Assembly (NCBI RefSeq): GCF_001270495.1
Contig: NZ_LGUR01000036.1
Span: forward strand, 124,001-188,000
DNA from: Streptomyces viridochromogenes
GTDB lineage: Bacteria; Actinomycetota; Actinomycetes; Streptomycetales; Streptomycetaceae
Direction of reading: 5' to 3'
DNA: 64,000 bases
The notes below the pieces were generated by a model. That model did not search any database. It was given only the letters and a program-made list of their open reading frames with translations, and had not been told where the DNA came from. The translations under genes were made by a program, and so were the position numbers. This document shows, in pieces, positions 55,414 through 62,410 of the stretch. The first letter of the stretch is position 1, and each line of letters opens with the position of its first letter.

Positions 55414-55707
55414 TTCCGCCGGCTTCGGCGAACGGGGGAGCCTGTCACGCGCGGGGCAACCACACGTCACACCACCCCAGCGGGCACGGCTTCGCACCGT
55501 CCCGGTGTGCCCCACTTTGTGTAGATATTCGAGACGTCTAACGCGGCGGAAAGTGTTGTCGTGCCCGGGGCGGCTGCGGGCGATGTCGGCATGATCCTGA
55601 CTGGTGTCAGTACAGGCGCATCCTGTCGATCGGTAGCTTATGGTTCCGCCGCAACCTGCAAGTTGTCGTACCAGAAAATCGCGCAGAAGTCGTGAGGAGC
55701 TCCCGAC
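55414..55707 (+). other. Intergenic region before the carrier-protein gene
   Basis: A 294-bp gap with lower GC in its right half. A small hairpin CGCCG-GCTT-CGGCG lies near 55420-55433. No open frame stands out. It probably holds the promoter for the PCP/condensation pair. Confidence 0.5.
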
Positions 55708-55989
55708 GTGAATCTACAGGATCAAAAGGCGCCGGATCGGGTTGAGGTCCTGACCGAGATCTGGCGGAAGGTTCTTGGCAAGCCGGACCTCGACGAGAAC
55801 TCGGATCTCTTTGAGAGCGACGGGTCGTCATTGCATGTCCTACAGATCACCGGCATGATTCATGATGCTCTCGGTGTCGATGTGAAGCTGCGGCATGTGT
55901 TCTCCTACACGTCGCCGCGAAGCCTTTCGGATTTCCTGGAAGGTGAGCTGGGGCAAGGGGACGTTGCTGCGAATGGAACCAATCCCTGA
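55708..55989 (+). CDS. Free-standing peptidyl/acyl carrier protein
   Basis: The 93-residue protein has the carrier fold IWRKVLGKPDLDENSDLFES and the phosphopantetheine site ESDGSSLHVLQI (Ser in place of the GGxS serine, GSSL). GTG 55708 has GAGGAG 8 nt upstream. It starts 33 bp before the second free-standing condensation protein, so the two may act as a pair in trans. Confidence 0.85.
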   Translation: MNLQDQKAPDRVEVLTEIWRKVLGKPDLDENSDLFESDGSSLHVLQITGMIHDALGVDVKLRHVFSYTSPRSLSDFLEGELGQGDVAANGTNP

Positions 55990-56022
55990 TACCGGAAAGT
56001 TTCACTCGCCCGGAGGTAGAAA

Positions 56023-57294
56023 ATGACAGTATCCCAGGTCAAGGCCTCCCGGGGTCCGACTTCGCTCACAGAAATGGCCCGGCTGACCGGAGAGTTCGCC
56101 GACTGGCACAATCTGCACTACATGGCGATGTGGCTCACCGGGGAACTGAACATTGCCGCGCTGCGCGATGCCTGGTGGCGGGTCTGCCTGCGTCACGACG
56201 TCCTGCGTCGGACCTACCTTTCGGCGGATGAAGCATGCACGCACGATGACGCGCTGAGCGAGGTGGAATTCCACACCGCCGAAACGGACGCAGAGGCGAT
56301 CGAGCTGATGCGCCGGTTCATCGGCACCCCCTTCAGCCTGGACGGACCGGGGTTCTCGCGCATCGCCATCGTGCAGCGCGGCGAGCGAAGGCATCTCTTC
56401 GGGATCGCGATGGACCACATCATCAGCGATCAGGCATCCTGGGCCCGTATCCGGGCGGATTTCACCGAATTCTACGACCGTGCTCTGGCCGGCGATTCCG
56501 GCGACGTCACGAACGTGAGCAGCTACCAGAGTTTCGCCTCGGAGGAACGTCGGTTGTTCTCCGGCGCGTGGGGGGAGGAGCGCAGGGCGTTCTGGCGCTC
56601 CTACGTCGGGGAGTTCGGGACGTTTCCTCCGTCCTTTCCGGTCGGCGCGGAGCACACGGGGGAGTATCAACCCAGGCGGGTCACCCGTGAACTTCCGGAG
56701 GATGCGAAGTCGCGGGTACACAAATTCTCGCTGGCGGCCCGGGCGACCCCTTTCGCAGTGGTCACCTCCAGTGTGCTCGCCGCCATGCGGGAAGTGACCG
56801 GCGATCCGCTGCCGGGGATCTCCGTCAACCAGCACGGTCGTGTGCTGCCCGGCACGTCGGAGACCGCCGGGCTGTTCGTCCAGACCGTCCCGCTGCACCT
56901 CGGGCGGCAGACCAGGAGCCCGCTCGAAACGGTCCGGGACGTGTTCCTCCGGACCCATGACGTCTTCGAGTACAGCATTCCGCTCCTCGTGGCCGGAAGG
57001 TTCTGGAACGAGACACTGATGGTGGCGGACCGGCAGGCGGGACTGTACGTCAGTCTCAACGAACACCCGCCGTCCACGTTCAACCTGCGGGCGTTCACCG
57101 GAACCGAGGGGGAGTACGTCGAACTGGACTTCCCCGGCGGGAAGCGCTTCGTGGAGACCGTGGTCGTCGCGTGGAACCTGTACGAGACGGGGCCGGAGCT
57201 CGTCGCGCACTACAACGAGAACTACTTCCCCGGCGCGGCCGTGGAAAAGGTTCTCGAGGCGGCTGAACGGTTCGCACTGACTCCAGGCAGCTAG
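56023..57294 (+). CDS. Free-standing NRPS condensation-domain protein (second)
   Basis: The 423-residue protein covers a complete C-domain. Its active-site motif is D131-H132-I-I-S-D136-Q137, again keeping the second His and Asp but changing the first His and the Gly. Other C motifs are LRHDVLRRTYL, VNQHGRVLPGTSETAGLFVQTVP. GGAGG lies 6 nt upstream of ATG 56023. A strong terminator follows. Confidence 0.85.
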   Translation: MTVSQVKASRGPTSLTEMARLTGEFADWHNLHYMAMWLTGELNIAALRDAWWRVCLRHDVLRRTYLSADEACTHDDALSEVEFHTAETDAEAIELMRRFIGTPFSLDGPGFSRIAIVQRGERRHLFGIAMDHIISDQASWARIRADFTEFYDRALAGDSGDVTNVSSYQSFASEERRLFSGAWGEERRAFWRSYVGEFGTFPPSFPVGAEHTGEYQPRRVTRELPEDAKSRVHKFSLAARATPFAVVTSSVLAAMREVTGDPLPGISVNQHGRVLPGTSETAGLFVQTVPLHLGRQTRSPLETVRDVFLRTHDVFEYSIPLLVAGRFWNETLMVADRQAGLYVSLNEHPPSTFNLRAFTGTEGEYVELDFPGGKRFVETVVVAWNLYETGPELVAHYNENYFPGAAVEKVLEAAERFALTPGS

Positions 57295-57380
57295 GGAGCC
57301 TGGCAGTTGGGAGGGCCCGGCAGCTGGGAAGCCCTTCGAACCGGCCCAAGGAGTCGCGGATCCGGCGTGCAATGACGAAC

Positions 57381-57414
57381 CGTTCCCCGAAACCGGGGAA
57401 CGGCGACCGTTTTT
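57381..57414 (+). terminator. Intrinsic terminator after the second condensation gene
   Basis: A perfect 9-bp stem CGTTCCCCG / CGGGGAACG (57381-57389 with 57394-57402), loop AAAC, followed after six bases by TTTTT (57410-57414). It ends the PCP-condensation transcript and separates it from MbtH. Confidence 0.75.
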
Positions 57415-57463
57415 CTGGCGCATCACGGTGATGGTGTCGGCCACGGAAAGCCTGAGGAGTGGC

Positions 57464-57682
57464 ATGTTCGACGACGAGGGACACGAGTTCTGCGTAGTGC
57501 GGAACGGCGAGGAGCAGTACTCGATCTGGCCGGCCGGGCGGGAGCTGCCCGCCGGCTGGGTCGAAGTCGGGACGCGGGGCCCGAAGGCCGAATGCCTCGC
57601 CTACCTCGACCGTACCTGGACGGACATGCGGCCCGCGAGCCTGCGCCGGAGCCTGTCCGCCGACGAGGGATCAGCCGCCTGA
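57464..57682 (+). CDS. MbtH-like protein
   Basis: The 72-residue protein has the family signature: FDDEGHEFCVV, QYSIWPAGRELPAGW, RTWTDMRPASLR (three tryptophans). MbtH proteins bind and stabilise NRPS adenylation domains. ATG 57464 has GAGGAG 4 nt upstream and gives normal family length; an upstream GTG (57428) would add twelve residues. Confidence 0.93.
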   Translation: MFDDEGHEFCVVRNGEEQYSIWPAGRELPAGWVEVGTRGPKAECLAYLDRTWTDMRPASLRRSLSADEGSAA

Positions 57683-57700
57683 CGGCCGATCGGTCACGCA

Positions 57701-57847
57701 GTGGCGGCGGGCCGCGCCCGGCTCGCCGCCAACTCCACGACCTGGCCGACATCCACTCGCATGTTCGGCCAGGCGGCCCTGGAGCAGCCCGAACGTGCGC
57801 CAACTGATCTGCACCGTGTGCAGACCGACTTGGGGATCGCGTACTGA
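57701..57847 (+). CDS. Possible 48-residue peptide coupled to the BBE oxidase gene (uncertain)
   Basis: A GTG at 57701, in frame with the MbtH stop, opens 48 codons ending at a TGA whose last base is the A of the next gene's ATG (TGATG). Codon third positions are GC-rich as in real genes. The product contains LAANSTTWPTSTRMFGQAAL and is not recognised. No good ribosome binding site. It may be a leader ORF for translational coupling or a remnant. Confidence 0.25.
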   Translation: MAAGRARLAANSTTWPTSTRMFGQAALEQPERAPTDLHRVQTDLGIAY

Positions 57848-59178
57848 TGACTGCTTTCACCGGGGCCTTCTGGCGGAGCGGCGACACCGGGTTCGCCGAC
57901 GCCACGACCTCGCGCGTCTTCAACCACCGGCGGCCGTCGCGCCGACCGGCGGCGGTGCTGCGTGCCGCTCACGCCGCTGATGTGGCGGCAGGAGTGAAGC
58001 TGGCGGCGGCAGAGGGCTGGAAGGTCGCCGTCCGCTCCGGCGGGCACAGTTGGGCTGCCTGGTCGTTGCGAGAGGACACCCTGCTCATCGACCTGGCCCT
58101 GCTCACCGGGATGTCCTACGACCCGGCCGACGCAACCGTGGCGGTCGGTCCGGCGGTGCGTGGCGGCCTGGACCTGGACCCGTATCTCGCCGGGCACGGG
58201 CGGTTCTTCGCCGTGGGCCACGCCCCCACCGTCGGCATGGGCGGCTTCCTGCTACAGGGTGGCATCGGCTGGAACTGCCGCGGATGGGGCTGGGCCGCGG
58301 AGTCCATCGAGTCCATGGACGTGGTGACCGCCGCCGGTGAGCTGGTCCGGTGCTCCGAGACGGAGAACGCCGACCTGTTCTGGGCGGCGCGCGGGTCGGG
58401 GCCCGGCTTCTTCGGCGTGGTCACCGAGTTCCGGCTGCGGACCCGCCCCCGGTTCCGGGAACTGACCCAGTCCACCTACGTCTTCCCCGCCGAGTTCGCC
58501 TCGGAGGTCCTCACCTGGTACCACACGGCGCGCCACGAACTGCCGCCGTCCGTCGAGCTGGCTGCCGTCGGCTGCACTCCGCCCGGGTCCGACTCGCCGG
58601 CGCTGATCATCGACGCGGTCTCGTTCGACGGCGGCCCGGCCTCGCTGGCCGCGCTCGACACCTGTCCGGTGGTCGACAAGGCCGTGGCGACCAAGGTCGC
58701 CCAGCCGGTGGAGTTCGCCGACCTCCAGGCCGCGCAGCTGCGGTCCAACCCCGACTACCACCGCTACTTCGCGGACAACGCCTTCCTCGCCGGTGCCACC
58801 TCCGAGCTGGTCCCGGCGCTGATGCCCGCCTTCACCGAGCTGCCCACGTCCAAGACATTCACGGTCCTGGGCGACTTCACCCCCCTGGTGTCCCGCCGTC
58901 CGCCGGACATGGCCCTGTCGGTGCAGACCGACCTGTACTTCGCCGCGTACGTGATCGGCGAGGCCCCGGAAGAGGACGCCGGGTGCCGCTCCTGGCTGGA
59001 CGGGACCATGGAGCGGGCGGCACCGTACTCGGCCGGTTGCTACCTGGGCGACAGCGACCTCACCGTACGACCCGACCGGATCATGTCCGACGCGGCCTGG
59101 TCGAAGTTCCAGCAGATCCGCGCCGTACGCGACCCTGAAGGCCGCTTCGCCGGCTACCTGGGCACCCCCGCCCAATAG
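57847..59178 (+). CDS. BBE-like FAD-dependent oxidase
   Basis: The 443-residue berberine-bridge-enzyme-type flavoprotein has an FAD domain (residues 35-205) with covalent-flavin His67 in RSGGHSW, VGHAPTVGMGGFLLQGGIGW, and RGSGPGFFGVVTEF, and a C-terminal BBE motif region (WSKFQQIRAVRDPEGRFAGY). Where bicovalent enzymes have Cys (CPTVG), this one has Ala in HAPTVG, so flavin attachment is probably by His only. No signal peptide. It likely oxidises an amine or alcohol in the assembled product. Confidence 0.88.
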   Translation: MTAFTGAFWRSGDTGFADATTSRVFNHRRPSRRPAAVLRAAHAADVAAGVKLAAAEGWKVAVRSGGHSWAAWSLREDTLLIDLALLTGMSYDPADATVAVGPAVRGGLDLDPYLAGHGRFFAVGHAPTVGMGGFLLQGGIGWNCRGWGWAAESIESMDVVTAAGELVRCSETENADLFWAARGSGPGFFGVVTEFRLRTRPRFRELTQSTYVFPAEFASEVLTWYHTARHELPPSVELAAVGCTPPGSDSPALIIDAVSFDGGPASLAALDTCPVVDKAVATKVAQPVEFADLQAAQLRSNPDYHRYFADNAFLAGATSELVPALMPAFTELPTSKTFTVLGDFTPLVSRRPPDMALSVQTDLYFAAYVIGEAPEEDAGCRSWLDGTMERAAPYSAGCYLGDSDLTVRPDRIMSDAAWSKFQQIRAVRDPEGRFAGYLGTPAQ

Positions 59179-59217
59179 CCCGCGGTCCCGCCGATCCAGT
59201 CCTTCCGCTTCCCTCAG

Positions 59218-59276
59218 GTGCGGTCCCACGAGGACCGCACGCCGAAGGCGCCACCCCGACCGGGGCGGCGCCTTTT
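59218..59276. terminator. Double hairpin terminator between convergent oxidase and NRPS genes
   Basis: First hairpin: GTGCGGTCC (59218-59226) with GGACCGCAC (59232-59240), loop CACGA. Second: AAGGCGCC (59245-59252) with GGCGCCTT (59267-59274) enclosing CCCCG/CGGGG, followed by TT. The second forms a strong rightward terminator with TTTT (59273-59276). Confidence 0.85.
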
Positions 59277-59323
59277 CCATGGCAAACGCGTGGCGAGAGG
59301 GCCGTCACGGGCGTGGCACGAGG

Positions 59324-61864
59324 TCAGATCAGCGCCGCGAGCTCCGCTACGGTCGGATTCCGGACCAGTATCTGCGCCTTGAGGTTCACGCCGAGGTCTG
59401 TCCGGATCCTGTTCCTCAGCCGGGCCGCCAGCAGCGAGTCCCCACCCAGCGTGAAGAACCCTTCGTCGACGCTGACGCGGTCGAGGCCCAGAATCTCGGC
59501 GAACATGCCGCACAGCTGTTCCTCGCCGGCCGTGCGGGGGCCGCGGCCGGCACCGCCGCCGTAGTCCGGCGCCGGCAGGGCGGCACGGTCCAGCTTCCCG
59601 TTGGGCGTCAGCGGCAGTTCGGACAGCGTGACGAAGGCGGAGGGCACCATGTATTCGGGCAGTGTCCGCCGGATCTGTTCGGCCAGCGCCGCCGGGTCCA
59701 GTGCCCGGCCCGCGCTCGGCACCACGTACGCCACCAGGCGCTCGTCGCCCGGCTGGTCCTGCCTGACGATCACCGCGACCTTCCGGACGCCGTCCTGCCG
59801 GGCCAGTACGGTCTCGACCTCGCCCAGCTCGATGCGGTACCCGCGCACCTTGACCTGGTCGTCGGTCCGGCCCACGAACATCAGAAGGCCGTCGCGAGTC
59901 CAGCGGCCCAGGTCTCCCGACCGGTACATCCGTGCACCCTCACCGTGGAACGGATCGGGGACGAACCGCTCCGCGGTCAGGGCCGGGTTGTCGAAGTAGC
60001 CGCGGGCCAGGCCCGCGCCGCCGAGGTACAACTCGCCGACCGTGCCGGGCGGTACCGGATTCAGGTGCTCATCCAGCACGTAGATCCGCCTGTTGTCCAT
60101 CGGCCTGCCGATGGGGACATCACCCGGCACCTGTTCTGCCCGCTCCAGGCAGTGGTAGGTGACGGCCAAGGTGGCCTCGGTGGGTCCGTACTGGGGGCGC
60201 ACGGCAAGACCGGGAGCCGCGTCGAGCGCCTTCCGCAAGGCGACCGCCGAGAGCACCTCACCGCCCGTGTACACATCGTGCATCCCGGCGAAGACGTCGG
60301 CCGATTCATCGACGAGCATCCGGAACAAGCCGCCGGAGAATATGGCACCGGTCACCCCGTGGCGCCCGACGAGTTCCTTCATGCCCTGCGCGTCCAGGTC
60401 ACCGGGCGGGGCGATCACCAACTGCCCCTTCCTGAGCAGCGGAGACCAGATCTCACCCGTCGACGGGTCGAACGCCAGCGGCGATTGCACCAGCATCCGT
60501 TCCAGCGCCGTGTCCTTCATGGAGCTGTCGAGTGCCAGGCACACCGCACTCTGGTGGGACACCAGGATCCCCTTGGGAACTCCGGTCGAGCCCGAGGTGT
60601 ACAGGATGTAGGCGGCCTGCTCGGGCAGCGGCTTGCGGTCGAGGTTGTCCGTGCCCACGCCGTCAGCGCTGTCCTCCGTCACGAGGACCGCCTCCGGGGC
60701 CCCCTGCGCCGCCTCGTGGTCGGCGTGCGTCGCGTCGGTCAGCAGGATCCGGACGTCCGCGGCCGCCATGATGCCGAGCATGCGTTCCGCCGGATGCGCC
60801 AGGTGCAGCGGAAGGTAGCAGCCGCCTGCCTTGAGCGTCGCCAGGACCGCGACGATGAGCTGCGCCGACCGGTCCATCAGGAGGGCCACCGGCTCCTCAC
60901 GCCGGATGCCGGCCCCGACCAGCCGCCGGGCGAGCGTGTTGGCCCGGGAGTTCAGTTCGGCGAAGGTCAGCGAGATCTCGCCGCTTACCACCGCCACCGC
61001 ATCCGGCGTCGCCAGGACCCGTGTCTCGAAGAGTTCGACCAGCGTGTGCTCGCCGACCGCGTACTCGGCGCCGCTGGAGGTCTCCAGCCAGGCTTTGCGC
61101 TCCTGGCCGGACAGCAACTCCACACGGGACAGCGCGGTGTCCGGTTCGGTGGCGAACGCCGTCAGCACCCGGACCAGACGATCCGCCAGCGACGCGACCG
61201 TGGCGGGGTCGAACAGATCGGCGTCGTACGCGATCTCACCGACGATCCCCGCCGGTCCCTGACCGCCCTGCTGACGCTCGGTCAGGGCGATCGAGAGATC
61301 GAACCTGGAGGTGCCCGTCGAGCCGGCCCCGGTTGTGGCCTCGTCGTTCACGCGCACACTCACCTGGACCAACGAGCTCCGCCCGGCGTACTGCGCCAGG
61401 TCGACGACCTCTGCCAGCCGCTCCACGGACACGTCATGAATCGCGCGAGCCGCACGGTCGGCCCCGCGTGTCCGCTCCACCAACTCTCGCAGAGTCGGAT
61501 CCCCTGAAGTGTCGATCCGGAGTACGAGGTGATGCGCGAAGAAGTCCGCCGCTTCGCCCTGCGGATCACCGGGCCGCGGCGCTGCCGTAGCTGCGAGGGG
61601 AATATCGGCACCAGCCCCCAGCCGGGTCAGCAGTGCGGCCACGGCGGCACTGGCCACCGTCGACATCGACGCCCGAGCTTCCTCGGCGGTCGTGAGAACG
61701 GCCCGGTGCGTCTCGGGAGCGATTTCGAACCGGTGCAGTTCCACGGCCGACGAGGCGTGAGCCGGCCTCGGACGATCCGTCGGCAGTGCCAGTTCATTCG
61801 GTAGCGAGGCCAGAGTGCGCGAGCAGTGCTCAGTGAGCAGCGCGGCGTCATCTGTGGTCGACAT
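59324..61864 (-). CDS. NRPS protein: half-condensation domain, adenylation domain, PCP
   Basis: The 846-residue protein starts with only the C-terminal half of a C domain (about residues 1-270): it begins at the LALPTDRPRPA linker point and lacks the HHxxxDG half. The adenylation domain follows (about 275-760) with A3 ILYTSGSTGVPKG, A5 QYGPTEAT, A7 YRSGDLGRW, A8 GRTDDQVKVRGYRIELGEVE and A10 LTPNGKLDR. My by-eye ten-residue specificity code is D-P-G-I-Y-G-Q-L-A-K, which matches none I remember. The PCP (about 775-846) has the site LGGDSLLAA. GGAGG lies 5 nt before ATG 61864. It is the only A domain in the window. Confidence 0.88.
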   Translation of the reverse strand: MSTTDDAALLTEHCSRTLASLPNELALPTDRPRPAHASSAVELHRFEIAPETHRAVLTTAEEARASMSTVASAAVAALLTRLGAGADIPLAATAAPRPGDPQGEAADFFAHHLVLRIDTSGDPTLRELVERTRGADRAARAIHDVSVERLAEVVDLAQYAGRSSLVQVSVRVNDEATTGAGSTGTSRFDLSIALTERQQGGQGPAGIVGEIAYDADLFDPATVASLADRLVRVLTAFATEPDTALSRVELLSGQERKAWLETSSGAEYAVGEHTLVELFETRVLATPDAVAVVSGEISLTFAELNSRANTLARRLVGAGIRREEPVALLMDRSAQLIVAVLATLKAGGCYLPLHLAHPAERMLGIMAAADVRILLTDATHADHEAAQGAPEAVLVTEDSADGVGTDNLDRKPLPEQAAYILYTSGSTGVPKGILVSHQSAVCLALDSSMKDTALERMLVQSPLAFDPSTGEIWSPLLRKGQLVIAPPGDLDAQGMKELVGRHGVTGAIFSGGLFRMLVDESADVFAGMHDVYTGGEVLSAVALRKALDAAPGLAVRPQYGPTEATLAVTYHCLERAEQVPGDVPIGRPMDNRRIYVLDEHLNPVPPGTVGELYLGGAGLARGYFDNPALTAERFVPDPFHGEGARMYRSGDLGRWTRDGLLMFVGRTDDQVKVRGYRIELGEVETVLARQDGVRKVAVIVRQDQPGDERLVAYVVPSAGRALDPAALAEQIRRTLPEYMVPSAFVTLSELPLTPNGKLDRAALPAPDYGGGAGRGPRTAGEEQLCGMFAEILGLDRVSVDEGFFTLGGDSLLAARLRNRIRTDLGVNLKAQILVRNPTVAELAALI

Positions 61865-61899
61865 GCCATCCTCCATCCAGCTGGTGGTGATGCCCCGCA

Positions 61900-62265
61900 T
61901 TAGTAAGGGCTCTCGCTTTCACTGATGAACCTGACATGCCGTTCATCTTGTTCATTGAATGCAGGTGCCACGGTCAGAACCATCTCCATCGACCCGAAGT
62001 AGTGGATTCGGGTGTTCGGCGGGACCGTGATCAGATCGGTGGCGCCGACGGTGACCGCCTCGCCATTCAGGTAGAACACACCCTGGCCGCTGACGACGTA
62101 ATAGATATAGGAACTCCTCACATTGAAGAATTCCTGAAAGTGTCCTCGCTCGACATTCACGCGAACTACTGTCGCCGACGGATCATCCTGGCCGTAAACA
62201 GTCAGGTCGATGCCATGCTTGTTGAATCGGTCCGCTTCTTCGGCCGTGTGTTTGTACGTGGTCAT
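61900..62265 (-). CDS. Small cupin protein
   Basis: The 121-residue single-barrel cupin has VVRVNVERGHFQEFFN, YYVVSGQGVFYLNGE and ATDLITVPPNTRIHYFG. The usual first cupin His pair is only partly present. GGAGG lies 9 nt before ATG 62265. It sits between the two NRPS genes, 35 bp before the A-PCP gene and 145 bp after the C-PCP gene, so it is part of that operon. It may be an isomerase, cyclase or dioxygenase; no specific function can be assigned. Confidence 0.75.
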   Translation of the reverse strand: MTTYKHTAEEADRFNKHGIDLTVYGQDDPSATVVRVNVERGHFQEFFNVRSSYIYYVVSGQGVFYLNGEAVTVGATDLITVPPNTRIHYFGSMEMVLTVAPAFNEQDERHVRFISESESPY

Positions 62266-62410
62266 TGTTGAATGCCTCCGGTCATCGGGGCCGGGCACCG
62301 CAGGCACCGCCCGGCGCACCTCTCGACAGCGGGCGCCACGAGCGCGGGCAGCGCGGTGCTGCTCGTGCTCGTGGCACCCGGCGTGATCGCGACGGTCGGT
62401 CGGCTCGTCG

